Assembly: GCA_028571685.1 (NCBI GenBank)
Contig: CM053148.1
Span: 83,102,001-83,166,000, forward strand
Origin: Heterohyrax brucei
Lineage: Eukaryota; Chordata; Mammalia; Hyracoidea; Procaviidae
DNA: 64,000 nucleotides
Direction of reading: 5' to 3'
The notes under the pieces are model-generated. The model was not told the DNA's origin and did no database searches. It saw only the letters and a program-made list of their open reading frames with translations. Each line of letters starts with the position of its first letter. Position 1 is the first letter of the stretch. Below are positions 43,976 through 54,240 of this stretch, in pieces. Made by a program: the position numbers and the translations under genes.

Positions 43976-44446
43976 CCACGACTCAGAAGGGACTTCACGG
44001 CACCCCACAACAGAGCAGGTTAGGTGCTTACAAGTCACTGCAAGTGAAGAGCTGGGGGTCCTGGTCAGTGCTCAAAGAAACAACTTTCAGAACTTAGCAA
44101 AACTGACCTCCCCATGGGGCAACTACTTAGTCACAGCCAGGCCACTGTGGAGGGGCTATTGAGTTCAAGAGCACACTACTGTATTAGCGATCCAGAGACC
44201 TCAAACCTGGTATCAGGAAAATGTCCCAAATACCAAGAGAGACACACAAAGAGCATCATTGCTCTAGAATGCCCTTTATTTTCCCGGCTTTGTTATCCAG
44301 CAGAAAAAAGTTAAGGGCAGCAGGAAGACGGTTTCTTGTACATCTCATTGGAGAGGATGCAATTTGCCTCAAACTAGCTCCATGGAGGTCTCGGAAATGT
44401 AAATTTTATTGTTTCAGGTCCTAGGAATACAGGCTGATGGCGAGTC
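43976..44446. other. Unassigned non-coding stretch
   Basis: No recognised element. Overlapping plus-strand frames lack motifs. Confidence 0.45.
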
Positions 44447-45000
44447 TGTCATAGATTGAACTGTATCTCCTCAAAATATGTGTCAAGTTGGAGAGGCTGT
44501 GGTTCCCAATATTGTGTGCTTGGCCTCCACTTTGTGATTAGTGTAATTTTTCTGTGCTGTGCATATGAACTTTTGCCTATGATTAGTGAGGCAGGACTAG
44601 GTTATATTAAAGAGGATTAGGGTGGCATGTAACACCCTTACTTAGGTCACAACTCTGAGCTGATGTAACAGGAGTTTCCCTGGGATGTGGCTTGTGTCAA
44701 CTTTTATTTCACAAGAAGAGAGAAGAGAGCAGTGATGGACCTTGTGCCATGAAGAAAGAAGCACAAAGAGTGAAGCATGAAGACTGTCCTTTGGAGCCAG
44801 AGGCTCCACTTTGAGACGATCCTAGACCAAGGGAAAGATTGATGCCTAGGACTTCCTCCAAAGCCAGTACAGAAAACTTACCCTGGAGCTGGGCCTGAAT
44901 TCAGACTTCTGGTCTCCTTGACTGTGAGAGAGTCAAGTTCTGCTTGTTAAAGCCATTCACCTGCAGTATTATGCCATAGGAGACCTAGGTGACTGAGACA
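44447..45000 (+). mobile_element. MaLR-like solo LTR fossil, nearly complete
   Basis: Starts TGTCATAGATTGAACTG and ends GGTGACTGAGACA, giving the TG...CA ends of an LTR. Length 554. Flanked by GAGTC (44442-44446) and GAATC (45001-45005), a 5-bp duplication with one change. No viral internal sequence is attached. It is the best reference copy of the family in this window. Confidence 0.85.
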
Positions 45001-45014
45001 GAATCCAACCTCTA

Positions 45015-45176
45015 TAAACTCATTGCTGTTGATTCAATTCAGATTCGTGATGGTCTCCTGTGTTTTAGAATAGAGTTGCGGTCCATGGAGCTATTAATGA
45101 CGACAATCTTGTAGATCAGCAGGCCTTTTTATTCGCTGTGCTGCTGGGTGGATTCAATCTGCCAATCTTTTGGTTT
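45015..45176 (-). repeat. Afrotherian SINE, long form
   Basis: AACTCATTGCTGTTGATTC tail, extra-module trace TCTTGTAGATCAGCAGG at about 45108-45124, ending at TCTTTTGGTTT where the RTE tail begins, so the SINE head is missing. Confidence 0.85.
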
Positions 45177-45177
45177 G

Positions 45178-45915
45178 TGTTGTTGTTAGGTGCTGTTGAG
45201 TTGGTTACAATGCATAGCAACCCTATGCAGAACAGAATAAAACACTACGCAGTCTTGTGCCATGCCCACAATAATTTGTATGCTTAAACCCATTGTTTAA
45301 GTCAGTGAGTCAATCCATCTCATAGAGGATCTTCCTCCTTTTCAGTGAATCCTTCACTCTACCAAGCATGTTCTCATTCTCCAGGGACGGATCCCCACTG
45401 ACAACATATCCGAAGTATGTAAGACAGTGTCTCCATCTTTGCTTCCAAGGAGCACTCTGGCTGTACTTCAGAACAGATCCATTTGTTCTTTTGGTGATCC
45501 ATGGTACATTCAGTATTCCCCAACACCACAATTCAAAGACAATAGTTCTTCTTCTGTCTTCTTTGTTCACTGTCCAACTTTTGCATGCACATGATGTAAC
45601 TGAAAATACCATAGCTGTGTCAGGGACACCTTGGTCTTCAAGGTGACATCTTTATATTTCAATACTATAAAGAGGTTCTTTGCAGCAGATTTTCCCAATG
45701 TAGCGCATCTTTTGATTTTTTTGACTTCTGCTCCCATCGGCATCGATTGTGGAACAAAGTAAAAGTGAAAGCCTTGACAATCTCATTTTTTTCTCCATTT
45801 ATGACAGTGTTGCTTACTGGTCCAGTGGTGAGGATTTTTGTTTTCTTAATGTTGAAGTAGAGTCTATACTGAAGGCTATGGTTTTTGATCATCAGTAAGT
45901 GTTTTTTAGTTGAGT
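45178..45915 (-). mobile_element. RTE/BovB-type LINE, 3' fragment
   Basis: 3' tail TTGTTGTTAGGTGCTGTTGAG at the left. On the minus strand 45612-45310 reads KEDRRRTIVFELWCWGILNVPWITKRTNG and LTYFGYVVSGDPSLENENML, the RTE C-terminal region; 45937-45665 reads LNIKKTKILTTGPVSNTVINGEKNEIVK. Both ends of the reverse transcriptase are lost. Inactive. Confidence 0.92.
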
Positions 45916-46000
45916 ACAAACTGTTTATGCCAACCAAGGAATCTCAAGTCATTTATAGTTCAATTTGAACCATTTATGCCAACCAAGGAACTTCAACATC
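45916..46000. repeat. Local 49-bp tandem duplication
   Basis: TTTATGCCAACCAAGGAA occurs at 45924 and again at 45973, with similar sequence following each. Confidence 0.8.
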
Positions 46001-46009
46001 TATGTCACG

Positions 46010-46205
46010 GCTGTTACTGAGTGCAGTTGAGTCATAATGACTGCACAGTGACCCCATGTGACAGAGCAGGGCTGCCCTATAAGTGATCTAGGCTACAACC
46101 TTTACAGGATCAGGTCACCAGGATTTTCTTCCAGGAAGCCACTGGTTGAGTTTGAACTGCCAGCCTTTTGATTGATTCTTGACCATCGTACCCACACAGC
46201 TCCTC
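46010..46205 (-). repeat. Afrotherian SINE, long form
   Basis: GAGTGCAGTTGAGTCATAATG tail, module CTACAACCTTTACAGGATC at about 46092-46110, damaged head (GTACCCACACAGCTCC). Confidence 0.88.
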
Positions 46206-47632
46206 AGCATATTTTTAAATTACATTTTGGAATGAATTAAGAATCTATCGATTGCTTTAGGGTTTTGCCATAAAGTAAATAAAATCAAAGTTGTATGCTA
46301 CTACCAACAAACCAACAGCAAAACTCCCAAAATGGATTCTTTATTAACTAGAACTAAACTGACAGTTTTATGCATATGTTAAATTGGGGTCTTTAAATAT
46401 TTTTGTCAAAGAAGACCTAACAGTTGTCATCTCTAGTGCTTCAATGCATAGATACGATATTAATAAGGAGCAACAGAGGGCAACTGATATGCAGTAATGA
46501 GAACATTTTTAGCATCTGGATAATACCCCAGTGACTGCTGAGTCTATTGAAGTGAAAGACAGATAAAGTACTTGTCTTTATAGCTGTGTAAGAAAATGTT
46601 CCCCACGTATACTTTTGTAGTGGAAATTCATCTCAACCCATCCAAATTATTATAATGGTGATAGATTTTGATGTGCTGAATAACAAAGGGAGCAACAGTG
46701 AAAACAAATTATTTAGAATGATAGTTCCATTCTAGAAAACTACATTCAAGCTATCAATGACTATCTGTTGAAACTGCACTAAAAATAGCATATCCTACAT
46801 GCCTGGCCAGACAAACGTACTTCCATGCACAGCCTACATGCTAAAGGAGTTTAATATCTACCAGCATTCAGAAAGCTGCAAATTTCTGACAGAAAAGTAC
46901 AAATCATGCTCCAATGATAATAACAACCTAGGACATGGTTTTCTTTTTAAAATGTTAAGTGCAATATTTTTAAACTAGGTTATCCCCAGTTAAATTTAAT
47001 GAAAGTATATCAACCAGCCAGGTGGACTGAGATGAGATTATTTTAGTTACTGCTCACAAATATCTGAAGGCAGGAGTTGACAGGACCTACTTTTGTCCTT
47101 TTCCTTCATCTTCCTCAGAGATTCACGTTAATATTCATGAATCTCCACCTGAGCTCTAATGGTGGATGTTTTTTAATATTCTGATCTGTTATGCAAAAAG
47201 AGTCCATATCAATCTAGGATAGAATAGTTCACTGAATATTTGCAATCTGCATTCAAAGAAACAAATTCTAAACTCAGAGAGAGAGTTTCCTGGCACATTT
47301 ATTCATGTAGTTCACATGTACTCAAATGGTGGAAAACTTCTTCATGTTCACGATGATCTGTATATTAGATGTCTTAAATAAAAGCATACTTTTATCAAAT
47401 ACTGAAATCATGATGTCTCAAGAGTCATGAGAATTAGAGAACCAATAATTTTGCACAGTGGAGATGAATGAGAAATCCACACCTTGGACAACCGTTTATT
47501 TTAGCTTCAGTGACCAAATTGGCAGTCGTGACATTTTCATTTTATAAAATAATTTGTTTCCATGTTGACCAAGATAAACAATAAATAAAGCAAAAATGAA
47601 AAAACAAAAAGCATGCAATCTGAAATCTTCTT
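46206..47632. other. Unassigned AT-rich stretch
   Basis: No repeat, CpG cluster or exon recognised. One of the longer repeat-poor stretches. Confidence 0.5.
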
Positions 47633-48093
47633 AAGATGTGCCTCACCCAAGCCATGGTGTTGCCAATTGCCTCATATGCTGCCACAGCTGGATAATGAAT
47701 AAGGAAGACAGAAGAAGGATGAATGCCTTTAAATGATGGTGTTTGAAAAAAAACAGGCATTGAATATTTCTTGCACTGCCAAAAGAGTGAACAAATCTGT
47801 CTTCAAAGTACAGCCAGCAAGGTCCTTAGAAGCAAAGATAATAGGACTATGTCTTGTATACCTTGAACACGTTATATCAGGTGGGTTTGATCTTGAGAAA
47901 CACCCCACACTTGGTAGAGAAGGTCATTGAAAAAGAGGAAGACTCTTTATGAAATGAACTGATACAGGGGCTGCAACAGTGGTCCCACGTATAAAAAGAA
48001 TCGAGAGTACGGCGCAGGACCAGGCAAGGTTTTGCTCTGTTGTACCTAGGGCTGCTACGGTCAGAACCATCTTGATGGCATGTAACAATGAAA
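47633..48093 (+). mobile_element. RTE/BovB-type LINE 3' fragment
   Basis: CACCCAAGCCATGGTGTTGCC, TGGATAATGAATAAGGAAG, frame 47733-47930 reads NISCTAKRVNKSVFK and LCLVYLEHVISGG. Ends in a decayed tail (GATGGCATGTAACAATG). The 5' side was cut downstream of the catalytic core. Confidence 0.9.
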
Positions 48094-48264
48094 ACAAAGT
48101 CTTTCTTGTTCAGGAACTATAGAACACCCATCACCGGAGCTACATCTGGGCTCTCACATCACCTTCTTAACTAATAGAGAAAAGCATCACCAGAAAGCTT
48201 ATTTCTTTACCTCGATGGAAAAGAGAAAAACGGTCTCAGTGAACTTGTCTCTAAGCATACTAGG

Positions 48265-48430
48265 AAAAATAACTATCATTCATTAAGTTCCTATCACTTA
48301 TATAGTGCTGTACAGATTTTATAGCAATCCTTTAGAACAACCCTACAAGACCGGCCTCATCGTACCATTTTACTGTTGCAAAGAACCCTCAGAAGAGCGG
48401 TCATAGGAGCCGAACCTATAGCACGTGGTA
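48265..48430 (-). repeat. MIR-like remnant
   Basis: CATTAAGTTCCTATCACTTA, AGAACAACCCTACAAGACC and CCATTTTACTGTTGCAAAG follow reversed MIR order. Confidence 0.5.
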
Positions 48431-48583
48431 ACGTGCACTACAGCCAAGAACTGCTCTGAGCCTAGCTGGCTAAAAGTGTTTTTTTCATCACAGCCGGATG
48501 CCTCTTGCTCATTTGTACCCTGATGACGTCACTCCAGAGTGAGAACTCTTTCGGTCCATTTTCTTTATTTCAATAGACTAAAG

Positions 48584-49117
48584 TGACAGATTGCATTGTG
48601 TCTCCCCCAAAACTTGGGTCAGCTTGACTGGGCCGTGATTCTCAGTGGCTTGGCAATTACGTAATAACATCATCAAGCCCCACGATGGCATCTGACCCCA
48701 TTAGCCAGTCTGTTGTAAGGGGATCAGGACGAGCTGCAACACCTTTCCTCAGGTCACAGTCCTGTTACCATGTGAGGGGAGTTTCCCTGGGGTGTGACCT
48801 GTCTCATCTTTTATCTCACAAGAGATAAAACAAGAGAGAAGCTAGCACAGAGGAGACCACTATTTCTAAGAAGGAAGACCCCAGAGTGCACTGCATCTTT
48901 TGGCCCTAAGGTTCCTGCACAGAGGAAATCCCATACCCAGGGGAATATGTATTGCAAGCAACTTCTCCCAAGCCTGACAAAGAGAAAAAGCCTTTCCTGA
49001 AGAAGACACCTTGAGGTCAGAGTCCTAGCTTCCTAAACAGTGAGAGCACACATTTCTGTTGGTTACAGTCATCTGCTTATGGTATTTCTGCTAGAGCAAC
49101 ACAAAATAACGAAGACA
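48584..49117 (+). mobile_element. MaLR-like LTR fossil, nearly complete
   Basis: Starts TGACAGATTGCATTGTG, has GGGGAGTTTCCCTGGGGTGTG as in the 44447 copy, ends near AACGAAGACA. No clear duplication at the borders. Confidence 0.8.
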
Positions 49118-49388
49118 AATGCTAATCTGTTTTCAAAAGTCACATAAGAGTCCAGGTTGTATTAGGACTTCTGGAAAACTTTTTGATGAATGTACCATCC
49201 CCTCAGACAAGAGAAAACCCATTAAAACAATTGTTTAGAGAAAGAAACAAACGAGAAGCAAAATAACCAAGGAAATCTGAACACTGAAAAATCCTAAGGG
49301 TTTGAAACCACATAGAAAAGAAAAAGAAGAAATTGTCTTTACACCCAAAAGTAACAGTTAAACTTTTCAAGTATTGATCTGACACAAC
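49118..49388. other. Unassigned non-coding stretch
   Basis: Nothing recognised. Confidence 0.45.
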
Positions 49389-49538
49389 CAACCAAGTGCC
49401 CTTGAGTTGGATCTGACTCACGGCGACCCTGGGGGCCAGAGTAGAACTGACCCTTAGAGTATTCAGGGAGCGCCTGGTGGATTTGAACTGCCAACCTTTT
49501 GGTTAGCAGTGGTAGCACTTAACCCGCTACACCACCAG
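49389..49538 (-). repeat. Afrotherian SINE, short form, ACCAAGTGCC variant
   Basis: CCAACCAAGTGCCCTTGAG, ACTCACGGCGACCCTGGGGG. CpG sites are better kept than in most copies, suggesting a younger insertion. Confidence 0.94.
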
Positions 49539-49639
49539 TATTTCTCTTGATCTGACACAGCTACAAATAAATCAAAAGGATGAATGGATTTGGAAAGTCA
49601 CTGGACGCCTAAGAGCATCATTACACAGCAGAAGAAACT

Positions 49640-49845
49640 TGGCTCCTCCCCTTACTGGCTGTGTGACCCTGAGTAGTTAAACTAAATCCCTTTGATTTTT
49701 AATTTCCTTATATCTAAAACAGGGAAAATAAAAACATACATACAATCAACCCCTAACAGAGGTGTTTTGAGGGTTCCATCATATAGATACAATAATCTTT
49801 ATGTGATGTTAGTGGCTATTGTTATTTCAAGGATAGGGAGAAAGA
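49640..49845 (+). repeat. MIR SINE (ancient)
   Basis: CTTACTGGCTGTGTGACCCTG, TTTTAATTTCCTTATATC, TTTTGAGGGTTCCATCATA, forward MIR order. Confidence 0.78.
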
Positions 49846-49878
49846 CTTAGGGGAAAGAAAATCAGGGAGAAATCTATA

Positions 49879-49944
49879 GCCAGCCAAGCCAAGTGCCATC
49901 GAGTCAGATCCAACTCGCGGTGACTGACTCATGGTGACCCTATG
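49879..49944 (-). repeat. Severely truncated SINE tail, same variant
   Basis: CCAAGCCAAGTGCCATCGAG with a small internal duplication of the GGTGACTGACTC area. ATCTATA stands on both sides (49872-49878 and 49945-49951). Confidence 0.82.
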
Positions 49945-50000
49945 ATCTATAAGAGCCTTAGTTAATACATGTGTTGTTGTTAAAGTAGAATACTAAGCAT

Positions 50001-50033
50001 GCCAAGCCAAGTGCCGTCGAGTTGGATCCGACT
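50001..50033 (-). repeat. Severely truncated SINE tail, same variant
   Basis: GCCAAGCCAAGTGCCGTCG, GGATCCGACT; about 33 bases. Confidence 0.78.
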
Positions 50034-50646
50034 ACTCTAACTAAAAGTAACACCAATCCTAATATCAATGCGTGTTTGTAGAATCAGTAACGTTATGCCT
50101 TTTAGCATAAATTCTCCATCTACCCTGCGTCACTGAAAATATTTTCAGAAGCTCCACCTCTTGATGTTTTTCCATGAAGTACTTGGGAAAGTCTTTGCTT
50201 CATTGTGGATAATACACAAGGAGGCATTTCCTCTCTCTCTCGTTCTCTCTCTCTCAACTTTCCAAATCACTGATTCAAAACCTGTCCTTGCCCATTCTGT
50301 TTCTGAAGCCCAGGTCTCGATTTCTGAATTCTACCATAATCACAAACATTAGGAGAGATTTAAATGTTTAATGGTGACAATACACATTTGTGTCAAGAGA
50401 TTCAACTCTCTAGTATTTAGTAATCCTCCCCTGCAAGCCCCCCACCCCCCAAAATACAAACCATTTGGAAAACAGGTGTTAGGAGGATGGTTTTGAGATA
50501 CTACTAACTACGGTTACCAAGAGTAGTCTTAGGTGTATCGCTTACCAGCTTAGGCAAGGTCTTTAACATCTGTATGGCCATCTTGTCTATAAAATTCCAG
50601 CAGTTCTTGGACTGATAAACAAGCATAGCTGCTTCCTCTGAGAGCC
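50034..50646. other. Unassigned stretch with TC run
   Basis: CTCTCTCTC run at about 50230-50255. Nothing else. Confidence 0.5.
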
Positions 50647-50647
50647 A

Positions 50648-50687
50648 GCTAAGCCAAGTGCCCTCGAGTCGGATCTGACTCAAGGCG
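50648..50687 (-). repeat. Severely truncated SINE tail, same variant
   Basis: TAAGCCAAGTGCCCTCGAG, GGATCTGACTCAAGGCG; about 40 bases. Confidence 0.78.
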
Positions 50688-51124
50688 AAGACAACGCTAA
50701 TAACTCTTCCCCTCCCTAGTAAAATCAGCTTTCTAATCTAAGCTAGACAGTAGGTGTCCCAACACTTCTCTGATAATACTTTTTGTTTGCTTGTTTTCTG
50801 TGTCATCTTCTTTATCTCCCTTTTATGATTACCAGGTTTAGCTGATATGAAACATACAATCCTCACTTAAATTTCAGATGGACTTTTTGTCCCCAGTGTA
50901 AGTGTGTTCCAAGTGTTGCATGGGACATACTTATAGTAAAATCAAACCAAACAAAAAATCTGTTGTTCATTTGAAATTCAAATATAATGGGATATCTGTA
51001 TTTTATTTGGCAGATTGATCCTCTTCTTTTTCTAACTATGTCAAAGACAATTGATCCACATTGTCTTAAAAACTATTATTGAAAATTATAGATAGAAAAT
51101 TATAACTGTGCTCATAAAGAAAAT
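50688..51124. other. Unassigned AT-rich stretch
   Basis: Nothing recognised. Confidence 0.5.
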
Positions 51125-52050
51125 GGACAGAAATCAAGAGGCAGTCATTCAAATAGAACAAGGAGATGCTGTGTACTGTAAAGTTGGGGAACAGTGCACA
51201 TCACCCTTGTGTCTTTTCACAGGACATATTTCATTTGTATGGTGAGCAAATCGCCTGAGAATTTTGGCTATATGAAGAAAAATGGGGCATCAGGATTGGA
51301 AGAAGACTCCTTAAACAACTTTAATTACACAAATGGAGCCGTGCTTGTTGAAAGTGAAGAGAATTCAAAAATTTACTGATGAAGATCAAAGTCCACCAAG
51401 ATCAGAAAGGAATAGATCTCAGAATAAAGAAAAGAAACAAAGAAAATCTTCACATCTGGACCAATAAGCAACATCATGATAAGCACAGAAAATGTTGAGG
51501 TTGTCAAGGATTTCATTTTACTTAGATCCATAATCAATGAACATGGAAGCAGCAGTCAAGAAATTAAAAACTCATTGCTTTGGGCAAATCTGCTGCAAAA
51601 CACCTCTTTAAAGTGTTGAAAAGCCAAGATGTCACCTTGAAGACTAAAGTGCTTAGTCTTCAGATCATGGTGTTTTCAATTGCCTTATATGCCTGTGAAA
51701 ACTGGGTGATGAATAAGGCAGAGGTATTGATACCTTTTAATTTGGTGTTGGCGAAGAATGTTGACTGTACCACGGGCCTTTCCTTAGAATTAAGGATGGT
51801 GAGACTATGCCTCACATGCTTTTGACATTTACCTGGAGGAATCATCCCCTGGAAAAGGGCATCCTGTGTAGTAAATTAGAGGGCCACTGAAAAACAGGGA
51901 GACCCTCAACAAGATAGAGTGACAAGTGGTTACAACAGTGGCCTCAGGTATAGCAGTGATTGTGAGGATGGAACAAGACTGGGCAGTGCTTTGTCCTGTT
52001 GTATGTGGAGTTGCTGTGAGGTGGAACCGACTGGACAGCACCTAACAACA
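51125..52050 (+). mobile_element. RTE/BovB-type LINE, 0.9-kb 5'-truncated copy
   Basis: Begins AATCAAGAGGCAGTCATTC inside the reverse transcriptase, with the decayed YADD region at about 51324. Then GKSAAKHLFKVLKSQDVTLKTK (51580-51645), SIALYACENWVMNK, LRMVRLCLTCF, and the tail GACAGCACCTAACAACA. Broken frame. Confidence 0.93.
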
Positions 52051-52454
52051 TCTGCCACAAAGGTTTTAGAAGGAAAACAAGATCGGTTCGGAATGACTCT
52101 GAACCACAGATCCCGAAGCTGTTCACTTGCTTAAATCTACACAGTATGACTTTTATCCTTCCTTCCCCTTCACGAAAAGGAAACACTTTAAAATGTTAAT
52201 CAAATCAGAACTGGGTTTTCTTTTTTTTTAAGTGATCTTTTAAATAATTGATCACAGAAACTGATTTGATTTCCACTGGCTATATAAACCAAGCCTGCCA
52301 AGTTATTTTATTTGATGTCTGAGAGACTTTTGGAGCACGGGATAACGACAGGATTTGATAGTGCAACACTTGGTGCCAAGTACTCAGCAACGGGGAGGCA
52401 GTCCTGCCAAGGAAGCGACGATTCTCAGAGTACGTCACTACTTGAACTGTTTTT
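52051..52454. other. Unassigned non-coding stretch
   Basis: Nothing recognised. The plus-strand frame beginning 52312 merely runs into the purine tract. Confidence 0.45.
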
Positions 52455-52646
52455 CTTGAAAGAAAGAGAGAGAGAAAAAGAAGGTGGGAGGAAGGGAGGG
52501 GGAGAGGGAAAGACAGGGGAGGGAAGAAAGACGGAAGGAAGAAAGAAGAAAGGAAGGAAGAGAAAAAAAGAAAGAGAGGAAGGAAAGAAGAGAAAGAAAG
52601 AGAAAAAGAGAAAGAAAGAAAGAAGGAAAGAGAAAAAAAAGAAAAG
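52455..52646. repeat. Purine (GAAA/GGAA) tract
   Basis: About 190 bases that are almost entirely A and G on the plus strand, with only a few pyrimidine interruptions. The Lys/Glu-rich and Phe/Ser-rich frames across it are compositional. Confidence 0.95.
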
Positions 52647-53065
52647 CTTCATTTTGAGGGTGTATTCATCTTAACAGGCAGCAGAAATTATCTTGAGAGA
52701 TTCTTTTTCAATGATTGTGAGAACTTTACTAGCACTTGCTGTTATAAACAGAAAATGTGTTTACCAACTGACAACTAGCTTGAAAGGCAGACCTGAGAGC
52801 TGGTGAGTCAGGCACGGAGAATACCACCCTCTTAAGAAAAGCAGAAAGGCGCGTAAGTGCAGCTATACTTCTGCAGTCTGTTCTCACAGCAACACCTCGT
52901 CAGCTATGTCACCCTTTTTTTTTTTTGACAGTCTCTACACTGTAGGAAAACCTAATTTTAGGCCCAAATGAGTAGTTAGGTTTGGAAAAAAAGCTGACTT
53001 TGGATTCCAAAAGCGTGAGAAGGATAGGAGAAAGATTAAATGTTACAGTCTATACACTTTATTTT
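52647..53065. other. Unassigned non-coding stretch
   Basis: Short T run at about 52915-52925, otherwise unremarkable. Confidence 0.45.
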
Positions 53066-53178
53066 GAGCATAAAAATGATTTTGGGGGTGGTACAAGACC
53101 TCCGATTAGATTAGTTTCGTCCTGTTGTGCATAGGATCTCTGTGAGTTGGAACTGACCCCGCAGCACCTAACAACATC
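53066..53178 (+). mobile_element. RTE/BovB-type LINE tail
   Basis: TTGAGCATAAAAATGATTTTG, GTCCTGTTGTGCATAGGATC, GCAGCACCTAACAACATC; about 110 bases of 3' UTR only. Confidence 0.88.
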
Positions 53179-53479
53179 AGTATGTGCTTTATTTACAAAT
53201 TATAAATTTGACTTTTCAGGAACTATCTTCACAGATTCTACATAGATTTTATATGAGTTAGCTTCGGGAACAGACAAATACGTCAGACGGATAATAAGTA
53301 CACAAAATATCTAGAGAAAGCGGTACTTAATGAAATCTCTAGGCGTACATTTCTAAACAGAAGGGAGAAAAGATAAGTCCCCTCTTTTAACATCACAAAA
53401 AATGAATGTATTAAGTTCCAGATGAAAAGCAAACAGTCTAGATTAAAAACACACATACACAAAATAAATAAATAAACAA

Positions 53480-53635
53480 AAACCAGCCCAGTCAAGTCAA
53501 TTCCAACTCACAGCAACCCTATAGGACAGAGTAGAACTGCCCCATAGAGTTCCCGTGGAGTGTCGCATGGATTCGAACTGCCAACCATTTGGTTAGCAGT
53601 GGTAAGCCCTTAATCACCACACTACTGGTGTTTCC
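53480..53635 (-). repeat. Afrotherian SINE, short form
   Basis: AAAACCAGCCCAGTCAAGTC at the left, ATGGATTCGAACTGCCAACC (intact B box reversed), ACTACTGGTGTTTCC at the right. Confidence 0.95.
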
Positions 53636-53833
53636 AACACGTGTATATTCCCAATAATACATATGAACCACTAAGTTACCAAATAACCAGGAATTAAGGT
53701 CACCCTAGGAACAGCAGTGTTCAGTGGCAGAATTCTTCCATGCTGGAGGCCCAGATACAATTACCAGCCAAAACACTCTACGTGTAGCCACTAGACAGCT
53801 GTCAGTGCTGGTGTACGTTTCCACAGACCCTTG

Positions 53834-54034
53834 GAGAGGCCCTTGGTGGTAAATGTCTAGGTACTCAGCCGCTAGCCAAACCGTCGGTGGTTTGAACTCA
53901 TCAGCTGCTCTGTGGGAGAAAAAGCAGGAACCCAGCTTCCGTAAAAACTGCAGCATAGGAAACTCTATGGGGCAATTCTACTCTATACACCAGGGGTCTC
54001 CGCAAGTCAGAATCAACTCAGCAGCAGGCAACAG
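53834..54034 (+). repeat. Afrotherian SINE, long form
   Basis: GAGGCCCTTGGTGGTAAATG head, module CCCAGCTTCCGTAAAAACTGC at about 53931-53951, tail CAGCAGCAGGCAACAGAC. Confidence 0.92.
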
Positions 54035-54240
54035 ACATAACAGCAACATGATACTGAACAGACTTCAGTGCCATTTCCACACTAAGATGAACAAGGAAGA
54101 AAGCTCTAGTCATCTGCTTCCAGATATCAGCCAAGAAAAGCCCTATGGATCACAAGAACTCGATCCACAACTGATTATGGAAATAGTTCAGGACCAGGCA
54201 GGACTATATTCCCTTGTGCACAGCGTCGTCATTAGAAAGA
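54035..54240 (+). repeat. RTE-body SINE fragment
   Basis: CATGATACTGAACAGACTTC, CATCTGCTTCCAGATATCAG, AAAGCCCTATGGATCACAAG and GTTCAGGACCAGGCAGGAC. Confidence 0.78.

Noticed and set aside
44447-49117. A provirus bounded by two LTRs.
   Set aside because: The first LTR has its own 5-bp duplication and nothing viral lies between.
52312-52674. 120-codon Lys/Glu-rich open frame.
   Set aside because: It lies on the purine tract; composition alone keeps it open, and the opposite strand gives a Phe/Ser frame.
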